Shown here: in pieces, positions 1 through 9,836 of the stretch
How positions within the stretch are numbered: the stretch's first letter is position 1
Layout: each line of letters starts with the position of its first letter
NCBI RefSeq assembly: GCF_023555415.1
Contig: NZ_JAKRYL010000011.1
Location: 1 to 64,000 of the forward strand
Direction of reading: 5' to 3'
DNA length: 64,000 bases
Source: Halalkalibacter alkaliphilus
GTDB taxonomy: Bacteria; Bacillota; Bacilli; Bacillales; Bacillaceae_D
The notes under the pieces: model-generated
Told to the model about the DNA's origin: nothing
Databases searched by the model: none
What the model saw: the letters and a program-made list of their open reading frames with translations, nothing else
Position numbers and translations under genes: made by a program

Positions 1-60
1 TCTCCTAAAAGGCGCACGGCGCGCGGAGCCATCGCAAACTTATTCGCTCTCTCTATGAAT
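1..60 (+). repeat. Partial copy of the GC-rich structured repeat (right end only)
   Basis: Positions 1-35 hold the right half of the repeat module found many times in this window: the right arm of the variable stem (CTCCTAAAAGGC), then GCACGGCG, then CGCGGAGCCATCGC, a variant of the usual GTGTGGAGCCATTGC end. The flank at 41-54 (TATTCGCTCTCTC) closely matches the flank of the copy ending near 40378 (TTGTTCGCTCTCTC). The left half lies outside the window. A weak hairpin (AAGGG/CCCTT, 61-78) follows and probably terminates thrS. Confidence 0.75.
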
Positions 61-92
61 AAGGGTGATTTTCCCTTTTTGAATATTCTCTT

Positions 93-2024
93 CTACTTCC
101 TAGCTTCTAACTTCATTTGCTGTACAAACTCTTCTAATGAAGCAGATGCCGAATCTTGCTCACCATACTTTCTGATGTTCACAGCTTTTGCTTCCAGTTC
201 CTTATCGCCTAATACGAGCATATATGGAATCTTTTGCATTTGTGCTTCACGGATCTTGTAGCCAAGCTTTTCATCACGCTCATCAATTTCCACTCGAACT
301 CCTACTGCTTGGAGTTCTTCTTGTACTTTCTTCGCGTATTCAAGGTGCACATCATTAGAAACAGGAATAATTTGTGCTTGTATTGGAGCTAACCAAGTCG
401 GGAATGCCCCTTTGTACTCTTCAAGTAAGAAAGCAACAAAGCGCTCCATTGTTGATACAACCCCACGGTGAACAACGACGGGACGATGTTGTTGCCCATC
501 TTCTCCAACATAAGTTAAATCAAAACGTTCAGGCAATAAGAAGTCTAGCTGAACCGTTGACAATGTTTCTTCTTTTCCAAGTGCTGTTTTCACTTGAACG
601 TCAAGCTTCGGACCATAGAATGCCGCTTCTCCCTCTGCTTCGAAGTACTCAATTCCTTCAAGCTCATTCATCGCATCCTTTAGCATGCTTTGTGCTTTAT
701 TCCACATCTCATCATCATCAAAATACTTTTCAGTATCTTCAGGGTCACGATAAGACAGGCGGAATTTATACTTTTCAATACCGAAGTCTTTGTAAACCTC
801 TTGAATGAGTCGAACAACTCGTAAAAATTCATCTTTAATTTGATCAGGACGACAGAAGATGTGCGCATCATTTAACGTCATCCCACGAACACGTTGAAGC
901 CCGGAAACGGCACCAGACATTTCATAACGATGCATCATACCAAGTTCAGCAATACGTAGTGGGAGTTGACGGTAACTTCTCATCTCCTGCTTGTACACCA
1001 TCATGTGATGAGGGCAGTTCATAGGACGCAAGACAAACTCTTCATTATCGCGTTCCATAACAGGGAACATATCATCTTTGTAATGGTCCCAGTGTCCGGA
1101 TGTTTTGTACAGCTCAGAGCTTCCTAAAATAGGTGTATAGACGTGCTGATAACCAAGGCGTTCTTCTTTATCCACGATGTAACGTTCAATGATTCGACGA
1201 ACGGTTGCTCCTTTTGGCAGCCAAAGCGGCAGGCCTTGTCCTACTTTTTGCGATAAAGCAAAAATCCCTAGTTCCTTGCCGAGCTTACGATGATCACGCT
1301 CTTTTGCTTCTTCAAGTAAGCGGAGATGTTCTTTTAAATCTTCTTTGTTAAAGAACGCTGTGCCGTAAATACGCTGAAGCATTTTATTTTTGCTATCTCC
1401 ACGCCAGTAGGCACCCGCTAAGCTTAATAACTTGAATTCTTTAATTTTATTCGTTGATGGGATATGCACTCCGCGACAAAGGTCATAAAATTCACCTTGC
1501 TCATAAATTGTAAGCATTTCCCCTTCAGGAATTGCTTCAATAAGCTCTAACTTGTACTCATCGTCAATTTCTTTATATTTTTGAATTGCTTCCTCACGTG
1601 ATACTTCGATACGTTTTACTTCAAGGTTTTCTGAAATAATACGCTTCATTTCCTTTTCAATCTTCGGAAGGTCTTCAGGTGTTAGTGACTCTTCTGAATC
1701 GATATCATAATAGAACCCACCTTCAATAACCGGGCCTACACCTAACTTCACATCTTTGTATAGACGTTTGATCGCTTGAGCCATTACATGAGCTGTACTG
1801 TGACGAACGATTTCAAGTGCCTCTTCTGAATCAGGTGTCACGATGGCAATTTCCCCATCTTCCGTAATTGGTGTACGTAAATCAAGTAATGTATCATTCA
1901 ATTTTCCGGCAATTGCCTTCTTTTTTAACCCTGGACTGATCGACGCTGCAATCTCTTCTGTCGTCGTTCCACTTGGAAACTCCTTGACTGCACCATCTGG
2001 AAACGTAATCTTAACATCGGCCAT
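93..2024 (-). CDS. thrS: Threonyl-tRNA synthetase
   Basis: Charges tRNA-Thr with threonine in the cytoplasm. The 643-residue protein has the full class II ThrRS layout. An N-terminal TGS domain (about 1-60) comes first. The editing domain follows, with the HSTAHVMAQ motif near residue 75 that clears mischarged Ser-tRNA. The catalytic core contains RPMNCPHH, which carries the zinc-binding Cys, and the HRYEMSGA motif. A C-terminal anticodon-binding domain covers about 540-640. The start is preceded by AAGGAGTGG. The gene stands alone behind a T-box leader (2055-2345), so expression should rise when uncharged tRNA-Thr accumulates. The length is normal for the family. Confidence 0.97.
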   Translation of the reverse strand: MADVKITFPDGAVKEFPSGTTTEEIAASISPGLKKKAIAGKLNDTLLDLRTPITEDGEIAIVTPDSEEALEIVRHSTAHVMAQAIKRLYKDVKLGVGPVIEGGFYYDIDSEESLTPEDLPKIEKEMKRIISENLEVKRIEVSREEAIQKYKEIDDEYKLELIEAIPEGEMLTIYEQGEFYDLCRGVHIPSTNKIKEFKLLSLAGAYWRGDSKNKMLQRIYGTAFFNKEDLKEHLRLLEEAKERDHRKLGKELGIFALSQKVGQGLPLWLPKGATVRRIIERYIVDKEERLGYQHVYTPILGSSELYKTSGHWDHYKDDMFPVMERDNEEFVLRPMNCPHHMMVYKQEMRSYRQLPLRIAELGMMHRYEMSGAVSGLQRVRGMTLNDAHIFCRPDQIKDEFLRVVRLIQEVYKDFGIEKYKFRLSYRDPEDTEKYFDDDEMWNKAQSMLKDAMNELEGIEYFEAEGEAAFYGPKLDVQVKTALGKEETLSTVQLDFLLPERFDLTYVGEDGQQHRPVVVHRGVVSTMERFVAFLLEEYKGAFPTWLAPIQAQIIPVSNDVHLEYAKKVQEELQAVGVRVEIDERDEKLGYKIREAQMQKIPYMLVLGDKELEAKAVNIRKYGEQDSASASLEEFVQQMKLEARK

Positions 2025-2054
2025 GCTTGTCCACTCCTTCTTAATCTAAAATAA

Positions 2055-2345
2055 AAAACACCCATCCCTCCATATAGAAGGGACGAGTGTAGTTCGTGGT
2101 TCCACCCTTGTTCGAGAAAGTTTTATTTTCAAAAGAAAACAAAATCAATCTCCTCAAGATACAAAATAACGGTTGTTACCGGCGCCAGATATTCCACTTT
2201 ATGTGTTTCCCTGCCGCAGTTCAGAGGTGGTAAGAACGTTATTCTAGTTAGGAAGCTCTCAGCAAATGCTTCCCTCTCTGAAAACTGATACAACGCCTCA
2301 TGTCCTCATCAAGACTCTTACATGTTTGACTGTGATATGTAGTAT
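2055..2345 (-). promoter_or_regulatory. T-box riboswitch leader of thrS
   Basis: On the minus strand the conserved T-box AGGGTGGAACCACG lies at 2095-2108. It is followed by an intrinsic terminator: ACACTCGTCCCT pairs with AGGGATGGGTGT at 2058-2090, then comes a T-run. Upstream (about 2110-2340) is a long structured leader as expected for stem I. A likely specifier codon ACC (Thr) lies near 2228-2232, within TTCTTACCACCTCTGAA. In this class uncharged tRNA-Thr pairs with the specifier and the T-box bulge, stabilising the antiterminator. The specifier assignment is inferred from sequence context only. Confidence 0.93.
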
Positions 2346-2417
2346 TATAGGGAGCCTTGTTTAGAAAATCAAGTGGCAAACAAAAAATGGCGCAGCCGCT
2401 CTATTTTATTTACGATG

Positions 2418-3278
2418 TTAACTCCATTCTTTATCATATGCTTTTAACGGATAAAGCTTCATACGTTCCTGAAAAATGGCTTGAATTGATAAAATCACTC
2501 CATGGTCAGGATCATCTGAGAAGACATGAACAAGTCTTGGCACCATGCTTACTAAAGGACTAATAACCATATCTTCTATATCTACCTCTTGTTCAAAAAC
2601 GAGATCGTCCTGAAGATGGAACAGCAATTCTTCTCGTGTCATTCTACGAAAATGTTCATCATAGAACGTGAATGTTTCATCATGAACAATGTAAACCATC
2701 TCTAACTTCGGACGCTTGAACTGGACAAACTGTCGGAAGTCTTCAATCATATTTTGATATTCTTGCTCAAGCATATACTCATCAATAGCCATCTCCACAC
2801 AATCAATTAAGATTTCTCCATAATCTCTTAAGCGAAATGTAAGAAATGGTTCATAATAAAAGGTTGTATCCTCTTCCAAATGATTAGAAAATGCTTGATA
2901 AATAAACTCCCTTCGATTAAAAAACGATTTCATCTGTGGAAGATCGTTGCGATCACCTTCTAGAATCGATCGAGCAATCGTAAGAATCTGTTCCTGTTCT
3001 TCCTCATCATGAAAGTAGAACATAGTTTCAATGATATCTAATAGCCACCCATCCTCCTTTGAACTAATAACATAATCGGTTAACACAGAAGCTAGCAGAG
3101 GATGAAACGAATCATAAAAATCGATATGTTTGTGTTCATAGTTGAGAATAATCGTATCTTCACCTTCTGCTCTCACAGCTCCACCTAAGCCGTACTCAGC
3201 GTACTTTTGGATATACGCTGTCAGCTGATTATACAGCTGCTTGCAATCATAGCTTTCTTCAAAATGGATTGCTATCAA
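2418..3278 (-). CDS. ytxC: Sporulation protein YtxC
   Basis: Acidic cytoplasmic protein of 286 residues, recognised as YtxC from its sequence character, its length (about 280 in Bacillus) and its place beside thrS and dnaI. YtxC is conserved in endospore formers and assigned to sporulation, without a known activity. The reading starts at TTG (3276-3278), preceded by the strong ribosome site AAGGGGGAG; no ATG start fits as well. I see no signal peptide or membrane segment. The T-box leader of thrS begins 70 bp past its stop. Confidence 0.8.
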   Translation of the reverse strand: MIAIHFEESYDCKQLYNQLTAYIQKYAEYGLGGAVRAEGEDTIILNYEHKHIDFYDSFHPLLASVLTDYVISSKEDGWLLDIIETMFYFHDEEEQEQILTIARSILEGDRNDLPQMKSFFNRREFIYQAFSNHLEEDTTFYYEPFLTFRLRDYGEILIDCVEMAIDEYMLEQEYQNMIEDFRQFVQFKRPKLEMVYIVHDETFTFYDEHFRRMTREELLFHLQDDLVFEQEVDIEDMVISPLVSMVPRLVHVFSDDPDHGVILSIQAIFQERMKLYPLKAYDKEWS

Positions 3279-3461
3279 CGCTTACTCCCCCTTACATATA
3301 ACGAACACCTCTATGTGAACATCATCTTTTTCGTCATTTCAGACAGGCTCTACTTCCATCCTATGTTGAGATGAGAAAAACATGATTACAAATTGTATTT
3401 TTCATTTGAAGGGGCTATTAAAACTCATAACTAAGCTAACTGGTATTCACCTATACAAAAA

Positions 3462-3490
3462 AAAGACCTGACACAATGGTCGGTCTTTAT
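3462..3490 (-). terminator. Terminator after mqnC
   Basis: On the minus strand AAAGACC and GGTCTTT pair, followed by a run of nine T. The sequence CTGACACAATGGTCG in the loop closely matches part of the coaE terminator at 9794-9832, so it looks like a shortened member of the terminator family described in the findings. Confidence 0.75.
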
Positions 3491-3520
3491 AGAAAAGCAA
3501 TGTTAGAGAATAGATGGTTT

Positions 3521-4633
3521 TTAGTTTTGCATAATAAAATCTTTTGCTGCTGTTTCCTTATCATCAAACACACGTAAAATATTGTATTTCGTATCACGTT
3601 GTGCTGGAATTTTCCCAGCTTCGCGAATCAAACGTAGAATTTCATTTGTATTTACTTTATGAGTCGTACCTGCAGCAGAAACAACATTTTCTTCCATCAT
3701 TGTACTCCCAAAATCATTACAACCGTATTGAAGTGACAACTTTCCTACCTCTGGTCCCATCGTTACCCAAGAAGACTGGAAGTTTGGAATGTTATCAAGA
3801 AAAAGTCTTGAAATCGCCACATTTTTTAAATAGTCGCGCGAGGTTAGTTTTTTCGTCTTATACATTCCTGTATTCTCCGGTTGAAATAACCACGAAATAA
3901 AGGCTGTAAAACATTCAGTTTCATCTTGCGCATCACGAATTCGTTGAAGATGCAAAGCACGCTCTTCAAAAGATTCACCAAACCCAATAACCATCGTAGC
4001 TGAGCCATGCATACCAACGCGCTTTGAAGCTTTCATCGCCTCAATCCATTGCTCCCACGTAATTTTCAAACGACTTACACGTAGACGGGTTTCCTCTGTT
4101 AAAATTTCAGCCCCACCACCCGGCATACTGTCAAGCCCAGCTTCGTGTAACTCACGTAAAACATCCTCAACTGATAAATCTGACACTTCAGCGATCTTCC
4201 AAATCTCTGCAGGTGAAAAAGAATGCATCCAAATAGCCGGATAACGCCGCTTAATCTCGCGTAATAGATTAGTATAATAACTAAGTGGCAAATCAGGATT
4301 CGTACCACCTTGCATAAGGATTTCTGTCCCATCAACATCTAGCGTTTCTTGTATTTTCTTGAAGATTTCTTCATCTTCAAGAACATACCCTTCTTTATGC
4401 CCTGGAGCACGATAAAACGCACAAAAACGACAATACGTATCACAGAAATTTGTATAGTTAACATTTCGTCCAATTACAAAAGTTGTCACTGGTTCTGGGT
4501 GCCATTTCAGCATAATTTGGTTGGCAGCCTCTCCCATTTTTTCGACTTCATCGCTCTCATATAGAGCAACCACATCGTCCATCGACAATCTTTCACCATT
4601 CACGGCACGTTCTAATATAGCATCAATGCTCAT
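3521..4633 (-). CDS. mqnC: Cyclic dehypoxanthine futalosine synthase (menaquinone biosynthesis)
   Basis: Radical-SAM enzyme that cyclises dehypoxanthine futalosine in the futalosine route to menaquinone. The cluster motif CDTYCRFC places Cys64, Cys68 and Cys71 on the 4Fe-4S centre. Downstream are QGGTNPDLPL, the FSPAEI segment and the PGGGAE motif typical of the MqnC/MqnE/CofH group. MqnC is preferred over MqnE from overall resemblance, 370-residue length and an N-terminal start without an MqnE-like extension. B. subtilis uses the Men pathway and lacks this gene; some alkaliphilic bacilli use futalosine. No other mqn gene is in the window. A GGAGGTACAAC ribosome site precedes the ATG. Confidence 0.85.
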   Translation of the reverse strand: MSIDAILERAVNGERLSMDDVVALYESDEVEKMGEAANQIMLKWHPEPVTTFVIGRNVNYTNFCDTYCRFCAFYRAPGHKEGYVLEDEEIFKKIQETLDVDGTEILMQGGTNPDLPLSYYTNLLREIKRRYPAIWMHSFSPAEIWKIAEVSDLSVEDVLRELHEAGLDSMPGGGAEILTEETRLRVSRLKITWEQWIEAMKASKRVGMHGSATMVIGFGESFEERALHLQRIRDAQDETECFTAFISWLFQPENTGMYKTKKLTSRDYLKNVAISRLFLDNIPNFQSSWVTMGPEVGKLSLQYGCNDFGSTMMEENVVSAAGTTHKVNTNEILRLIREAGKIPAQRDTKYNILRVFDDKETAAKDFIMQN

Positions 4634-4728
4634 GTTGTACCTCCGAATCTCTCAATATAGGATACTGTTATCCTACCATAGTTACCTCCATGCGCAAAGT
4701 AAGGACTAAGCTATTGGAAGAAAGTTCA

Positions 4729-5655
4729 TTATCTAGCACGACGATTCGCTCCTTCAACCCTTACAAATGTCGTATAGTGCTTAATTCTTTCCATAATTCG
4801 TTTCGCTTTTAATTCTTCAATTCCTCCGCGCTCAGAGTAGGCTAAATGCTCCTCAAGTTCATCGTAGTCATAATTCGAGGTGAATAATGTAGGTAAGTTT
4901 TCAAGCATTCGATGCTGCAAAATCGCCCCTAACACATCATCTCGAATCCATCCCGAGATTGTTTCTGCTCCAATATCATCAAGAATAAGGACTTGAGCTC
5001 TTTTCACCATATCTAGCTTCTCTTGGAACGTACCATCTCCAATTGATTGTTTCATTTCACGAAAGAAGTCTGGCGTGTAAACAATAAAGGATTCGATTTC
5101 CCTTTCCCGAAGTTCATTTGCTATAGCACCCATAAGGTGAGTTTTCCCTACACCAAAAGGTCCGTAAAAATAAAGACCTTGTCCATCTTCACCTGGCTTT
5201 GCATTAACAACAAACTCTAATGCTTTTCGACTCGCTTCTGCACGATCTCGATCAAGATCTAGTTCATCAAAAGTTGCAGTTAATATGTCTTTTGGAACAT
5301 AAAGTGATTTCATTAGTTGACGCTGTTTCTTTGCACTTTCTGCTTGTTTCTTTAAAGAGCAAGAATGATACTCTAAGTCAATTGCTTTACGCGCAAAAAT
5401 AATTTCTGGTTGATAGCCTTGCATCATATTAGGACAGGCTGCTAAACCAGGACAATTCTCACAGTTATAACGTTCATTTTTAAATTCATAAAGCTTAATT
5501 AAGCCTTGGTCAATAGCATCATCGGTAACCGGTATTTTATCCAGCGCACCTTTTACAAATGGATCTGCAAGTAATGATTTTCTAGCATTCTCTAATCTTT
5601 GTTCTAAGTTTTTGTCTTTCGTCCATTGTTTTAAAGCCGATTGAATAGATTCCAT
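4729..5655 (-). CDS. dnaI: Primosomal protein DnaI, helicase loader
   Basis: AAA+ ATPase that loads the replicative helicase (DnaC in Bacillus naming) onto DNA at oriC and at stalled forks. The N-terminal zinc-binding domain has Cys65, Cys68 and Cys74 (CENCPGLAAC) plus Cys99. The AAA+ domain has Walker A GPFGVGKT at 165-172 and Walker B VLILDDIGAE around 220. It starts 3 bp after dnaB stops, with its ribosome site GGAGGG at the end of dnaB, so the two are almost certainly translated from one transcript. The 308-residue length is normal. Confidence 0.96.
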   Translation of the reverse strand: MESIQSALKQWTKDKNLEQRLENARKSLLADPFVKGALDKIPVTDDAIDQGLIKLYEFKNERYNCENCPGLAACPNMMQGYQPEIIFARKAIDLEYHSCSLKKQAESAKKQRQLMKSLYVPKDILTATFDELDLDRDRAEASRKALEFVVNAKPGEDGQGLYFYGPFGVGKTHLMGAIANELREREIESFIVYTPDFFREMKQSIGDGTFQEKLDMVKRAQVLILDDIGAETISGWIRDDVLGAILQHRMLENLPTLFTSNYDYDELEEHLAYSERGGIEELKAKRIMERIKHYTTFVRVEGANRRAR

Positions 5656-5658
5656 ACC

Positions 5659-7107
5659 TTATTTCCCTCCTTTCTGTGCTTTGCTTTTCCTTAAATTCTC
5701 CAGCATTTGTTCAAAACTTTGTTCATCTTCGTTTTTTCGATTAGGGTTCTCATTTGCTTTTGACTCCGTAGTCGATTGTTCTTTCTTCTCTGCAACCAAC
5801 CATTTAGGCAGTTTATCTCTCTTTTGCGGTTGTTTTCGTTGACCGCTTCGCTTCTTAGCTTGAGCTTGGGTCACTTTTTGAGTACTAGCCTCATTTGCTT
5901 TTCGTTGCTCTAATATGGCAAGCTGCATGGCTTCTTTTACGTTTTTCACTTTCTTTCTAGACCAATGACCGGCTACTTTATCAATTAGCGCTTTAGACAA
6001 TTTCATATCATGGCTATATAACATGAAATCCAGTAGAACGTTTGCTACTCCAGGGAGCAACTGGTGATCGAGAATTAACGACTCAATAATTTTTACATCA
6101 GCAGCTGCTACTTTCCCACCGTGGGAACGAATTTCAAGGAGTTCCAATGGAGATGTCGTTTCATAAAATTTTATGGCTCGTTCTTCTTCTGTCTGTGGCT
6201 CTTTCCCTGCCATCGTTTGTTGATTCACCGGTTGCTTTTGCATACCTATTCCGGGTGGTTCATTACCATGTTCAACTTTGTACCATTCTTGTGCCTTTTT
6301 CCTTAGCTCCAGTAAGTCTAGTTTCTCATCATGAAGAAGAGCTTGCTGTACGATACTACTCATTTCAAGCGGTTCAATTTTATAAACGAAGGCTAGCCTA
6401 CTAATCGTTTTTTTCACTTCACTAGTTAATATCTCTTCTGGAACAATAAAAGTTGATAAACTTTTCACCAGTAAATCAAAGTCGAATTGAGTAAACATCA
6501 TTTCGTTTTGATCATTAATAGAGAGGAGTTCTTTTCCTTTTTCCATTTTTAATGCATTACCAGTCTCAGATTTAAGATTTGTGACCATTTCGGAGTGATG
6601 CAATGAGACAAATACTTCATCAAACGCATAAGTCATTTCCGTATATTGGTCGTGGTCAATCTTATCTAATGTAAAACGATCCCGAAGCGTACGATAATGC
6701 GATTTCCCAAGCCGATTAAAGAGATAGACGCTTAACACATCATTTTCAAAGAATTGTTTTGGCGTCATAGGAGGCTGCAACTCATATAAATACGTTGCCC
6801 CACCATCCTCATCCTTACGCTTATAGGTTTTTAAAAGACCAATTCCTTCAAGCTTCTTTCGTTCTTCGTATATAACCTCCAGTGAGACACCTAATAACAT
6901 CATCAATTGTCTGTGGGTCAACTCATTGCTCCAATACTGATCCTTCTCTAATTGTGATAGCAATGTCAAGTATAGGCTATGAGCTATAGCTCCAGTTAGT
7001 GGTTGATATAGCAATGTTAGTGTAAGTCTGTCCATCTCTGTTATAAAATTGCTTGTCCGCACAGAAAACCGATCAACTGGCAATAATTCTTTCCAATGCC
7101 ATGTCAT
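5659..7107 (-). CDS. dnaB: Replication initiation and membrane attachment protein DnaB
   Basis: Firmicute DnaB is not the helicase. With DnaD and DnaI it recruits the helicase during initiation and PriA-dependent restart, and it associates with the membrane. The 482-residue protein has the N-terminal winged-helix region and the C-terminal DnaB/DnaD-type region (about 330-410, YETTSPLELLEIRSHGG). A very basic, low-complexity tail (KKRSGQRKQPQKRDK) follows. The chosen ATG at 7105-7107 (MTWHWKEL) has GGGGGTGAG just upstream; a start 12 codons earlier lacks a ribosome site. It is followed directly by dnaI, as in other bacilli. Confidence 0.93.
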   Translation of the reverse strand: MTWHWKELLPVDRFSVRTSNFITEMDRLTLTLLYQPLTGAIAHSLYLTLLSQLEKDQYWSNELTHRQLMMLLGVSLEVIYEERKKLEGIGLLKTYKRKDEDGGATYLYELQPPMTPKQFFENDVLSVYLFNRLGKSHYRTLRDRFTLDKIDHDQYTEMTYAFDEVFVSLHHSEMVTNLKSETGNALKMEKGKELLSINDQNEMMFTQFDFDLLVKSLSTFIVPEEILTSEVKKTISRLAFVYKIEPLEMSSIVQQALLHDEKLDLLELRKKAQEWYKVEHGNEPPGIGMQKQPVNQQTMAGKEPQTEEERAIKFYETTSPLELLEIRSHGGKVAAADVKIIESLILDHQLLPGVANVLLDFMLYSHDMKLSKALIDKVAGHWSRKKVKNVKEAMQLAILEQRKANEASTQKVTQAQAKKRSGQRKQPQKRDKLPKWLVAEKKEQSTTESKANENPNRKNEDEQSFEQMLENLRKSKAQKGGK

Positions 7108-7179
7108 TCTCTCACCCCCAAAAACATACAAAGAGTTCCTCACGTAAAAAGAGCTTGTAGCGATTACGCTTAAGCTCTA

Positions 7180-7638
7180 TTATTCATTCTTATTCATTAA
7201 CTCTGTTAGTTCCTTTATAAATACATTAATATCCTTAAATTGACGGTAAACCGAAGCAAATCGAACATAGGCAACATCATCAATATCTGCCAATCTTTCC
7301 ATGACAAGCTCACCTACGTCATGACTGTTTACTTCATTTTTCCCAAAGCCCCTAAGTTCTCTTTCTACACCATTAACAATTTTTTCAAGAGTATCCAATG
7401 AAACAGGTCTCTTTTCACAAGCTCGTATTAATCCCCTTAAAATCTTCTCTCGGGAAAACTCTTGTCGTGTTCCATCTTTTTTTACGACAATTAGCGGAAT
7501 TTCCTCGACCATTTCAAACGTCGTAAATCGATGGCTACATTCCTCACATTCTCTTCGACGACGAATGGACCGCCCTTCATGACTTGGCCTTGAATCAAGT
7601 ACCCGAGTTCCATTGTGATGACAAGCAGGACATAGCAT
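7180..7638 (-). CDS. nrdR: Transcriptional repressor NrdR
   Basis: Zinc-ribbon and ATP-cone repressor of ribonucleotide reductase genes that senses ATP/dATP. Cys3, Cys6, Cys31 and Cys34 form the zinc ribbon, with the RRRREC DNA-contact segment between the pairs. The ATP-cone covers about 47-137 ([15 protein letters not shown]). The 152-residue length is standard. It lies just upstream of dnaB-dnaI on the same strand, a pairing of deoxynucleotide control with replication genes conserved in bacilli. Confidence 0.97.
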   Translation of the reverse strand: MLCPACHHNGTRVLDSRPSHEGRSIRRRRECEECSHRFTTFEMVEEIPLIVVKKDGTRQEFSREKILRGLIRACEKRPVSLDTLEKIVNGVERELRGFGKNEVNSHDVGELVMERLADIDDVAYVRFASVYRQFKDINVFIKELTELMNKNE

Positions 7639-7783
7639 TTAATCATCTCCACTTTCCGTATCGTACTCAGTCGTTTGAGTTAAGTATCTTTATTTTATGA
7701 TATAGAAAAAGTAGAAGTATGACAAGAACTCATATTACATAGGTATATCATAACATAAAGACACATACGAAAGTGAGCTACCA

Positions 7784-7880
7784 AAAAGAGGTTGACTTAA
7801 GGTAACATCTAAACCTAGTTTGTTAGCACAAACTGTTACAAGGGATTTAGATAGCTATATTTTTGAGTCAACCTCTTTAT
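7784..7880 (-). terminator. Compound hairpin terminator after speD
   Basis: The outer arms AAAGAGGTTGACTT (7785-7798) and GAGTCAACCTCTTT (7865-7878) pair, with a T-run beyond on the minus strand. The 66-bp interior holds further complementary segments: GTAACA/TGTTAC, AGTTTG/CAAACT and ATCTAAA/TTTAGAT. The first and third are interleaved, so they cannot all form at once without a pseudoknot. The structure begins 6 bp after the speD stop codon. Confidence 0.85.
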
Positions 7881-7885
7881 TTCGC

Positions 7886-8266
7886 TTATAGTGCTTGTAT
7901 TTTTGATTTCTGAACTTTAATTGGTCCCATACCTCTTGGTACTTCGATTACTTCGCTTGACGTAGCACGTAATGATTCCGCGATGTAGTTTGCGGCCACA
8001 TTTGGGTCAAGGTGCCCACAAGTATATACATCAACACTGGCATAACCATGCTCAGGAAAGCTGTGAATTGTTAAATGGGATTCAGAAATAATAACAACCC
8101 CGCTAACGCCCTGAGGAGCAAATTTATGAAAGGCTACCTCTCTTACTTCAGCACCTGATTTTAATGCAGCATCAACAAATAATTGTTCAATAAAACCAAT
8201 ATTATTCAACTTTTCTACGTTACATCCCCATAATTCTGCAATTACATGGCGCCCCATAGTTTCCAT
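7886..8266 (-). CDS. speD: S-adenosylmethionine decarboxylase proenzyme
   Basis: Makes decarboxylated SAM, the aminopropyl donor for spermidine. The 126-residue proenzyme cleaves itself between Glu62 and Ser63 (SESHLTIHS), and Ser63 becomes the pyruvoyl cofactor. His68 and Cys83 (YTCGH) match the usual processing and catalytic residues. The start is fixed by AAGGGGGA eight bases upstream. It lies next to gapB, as in B. subtilis, but has its own terminator on each side. Confidence 0.96.
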   Translation of the reverse strand: METMGRHVIAELWGCNVEKLNNIGFIEQLFVDAALKSGAEVREVAFHKFAPQGVSGVVIISESHLTIHSFPEHGYASVDVYTCGHLDPNVAANYIAESLRATSSEVIEVPRGMGPIKVQKSKIQAL

Positions 8267-8589
8267 AAGTTGAATCCCCCTTTCACAATAAATTCATGCC
8301 TTCTATAAGCACGTAGGTATGTCAAGTACACGGGGGAAAGTTAATCCAAAGATGTCCGTCCTAATCCAATTTGTGAAAAAGCTTCTGAATGGCTGTAATT
8401 GAAGTTCACAAAAAACAGTTTTTTGTCAATTTGATTGCAACATTTCAAACTTTTTGATGCCTTATATTAAGGAAAATATTAATAATAAGCTTCTTTTCTT
8501 CCCTTGAACTGTAATGAACAACAATTATTTTATAGGATATCACAAAAGATAAGCACTATTCATTTCAATTTACTGCTAATCATTTAACT
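8267..8589. other. speD upstream region without a recognised gene
   Basis: This AT-rich stretch between speD and the gapB terminator should contain the speD promoter. I saw no convincing -35/-10 pair, no small reading frame with a ribosome site and no repeat. Confidence 0.5.
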
Positions 8590-8641
8590 CAAAAAAGATA
8601 CCTTATTCAGGTTATAACCCCCTCTTAAGGTACCTTTTTTG
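8590..8641 (-). terminator. Terminator after gapB
   Basis: TAAGGTACCTTTTTT (8626-8640) pairs with AAAAAAGATACCTTA (8591-8605). Read on the minus strand the second arm ends in a T-run, 8 bp after the gapB stop codon. Confidence 0.85.
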
Positions 8642-8648
8642 CCAACAT

Positions 8649-9683
8649 TTACGAAGCTGAGTGAATTTGACTTGTTTGATTTAATTTTTGTGCAACAAGA
8701 TTCATCAAGTCAACTACGCGACATGAATACCCCCACTCATTATCATACCAAGCAAGAACTTTTATTTGTCTGTCATTCATAACCATTGTTGATAAGCCAT
8801 CAATAATAGATGATTGCTCATCCCCATTAAAGTCTACCGAAACGAGTGGGTCATTTGTATAACCTAATATTCCTTTTAATGAGTTTTTAGATGCTGTTTC
8901 AAGTACATGATTTACTTCTTCAACAGTTACATCCTTCTCTACATTTACAACTAAATCGACAAGTGAAACGTTTGGAGTAGGTACACGTAACGCCATTCCA
9001 TTTAATTTTCCTTCTAGTTGAGGAAGAACCTTAGCGATTGCTTTTGCTGCCCCTGTCGATGTTGGGATTATTGATTGCCCGCACGCTCTCGCCCTTCTTA
9101 AATCTTTATGTGGATTGTCAATATTCTTTTGGTCATTTGTATACGCATGAACCGTTGTCATAAGCCCGCTTTCTATTCCAAACTCCTCATCAAGAACTTT
9201 AGCAACCGGAGCCAAGCAATTTGTCGTACATGACGCATTAGAAATAATATGGTGTTCTTCATTGATGTAATCGCGTTCATTTACACCCATCACAATGGTA
9301 ATATCTTCATCTTTACCTGGGGCTGTGATTAACACTTTTTTCGCTCCAGCTTCTAAATGATAACCAGCAGTCTCTTGTGTTTTAAACTTTCCTGTTGCCT
9401 CAATAACAATATCAACTCCAAGCTGTGCCCATGGAAGATCTCTTGGATCACGTGATTGCAAAAGTTTTATTTCTTTTCCATCAACTACTAATGCATTCTC
9501 TTTTGCTTCTACTGATAAGTTATATTTGCCATGAATCGTGTCATACTTTATTAAATGAGCTAACGTTTCTGCAGGATAACTAGCATTTATTGCTACAACC
9601 TCTACTTTCTTCTCGTTCATTGCCTTTCTAAATACCATTCTCCCTATACGACCAAATCCATTTATCGCTACTTTCTTTTTCAT
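8649..9683 (-). CDS. gapB: Glyceraldehyde-3-phosphate dehydrogenase, gluconeogenic type
   Basis: Converts 1,3-bisphosphoglycerate to glyceraldehyde-3-phosphate during gluconeogenesis. The Rossmann motif INGFGRIGR lies at 7-15 and the catalytic Cys152 in SNASCTTNC. After the second beta strand the sequence is AINASY, without the Asp (VND) of NAD-dependent glycolytic enzymes. This fits the NADP preference of GapB. The 344-residue length and speD neighbour also match GapB. In B. subtilis this gene is repressed on glucose by CcpN; I could not identify an operator. A TAAGGAGGAGTT ribosome site precedes the start. Confidence 0.95.
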   Translation of the reverse strand: MKKKVAINGFGRIGRMVFRKAMNEKKVEVVAINASYPAETLAHLIKYDTIHGKYNLSVEAKENALVVDGKEIKLLQSRDPRDLPWAQLGVDIVIEATGKFKTQETAGYHLEAGAKKVLITAPGKDEDITIVMGVNERDYINEEHHIISNASCTTNCLAPVAKVLDEEFGIESGLMTTVHAYTNDQKNIDNPHKDLRRARACGQSIIPTSTGAAKAIAKVLPQLEGKLNGMALRVPTPNVSLVDLVVNVEKDVTVEEVNHVLETASKNSLKGILGYTNDPLVSVDFNGDEQSSIIDGLSTMVMNDRQIKVLAWYDNEWGYSCRVVDLMNLVAQKLNQTSQIHSAS

Positions 9684-9792
9684 TAGAATAACTCCTCCTT
9701 ATAATAAGGTTATACTCTGCACTATTTTTCTCACAATTAGTATAACACATTAAATCTTTAAGGACATTATTAAATTCATAAAAAATAAAAAA

Positions 9793-9833
9793 AGGCTGAC
9801 ACAAAGGTCGTTCTTTGACCTTTGTGTCAGCCT
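9793..9833 (-). terminator. Terminator after coaE
   Basis: Perfect 16-bp arms GGCTGACACAAAGGTC (9794-9809) and GACCTTTGTGTCAGCC (9817-9832) with a 7-base loop, followed on the minus strand by a T-run. It carries the AAAGGTC/GACCTTT apex shared by several terminators in this window. Confidence 0.93.
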
Positions 9834-9836
9834 CGT

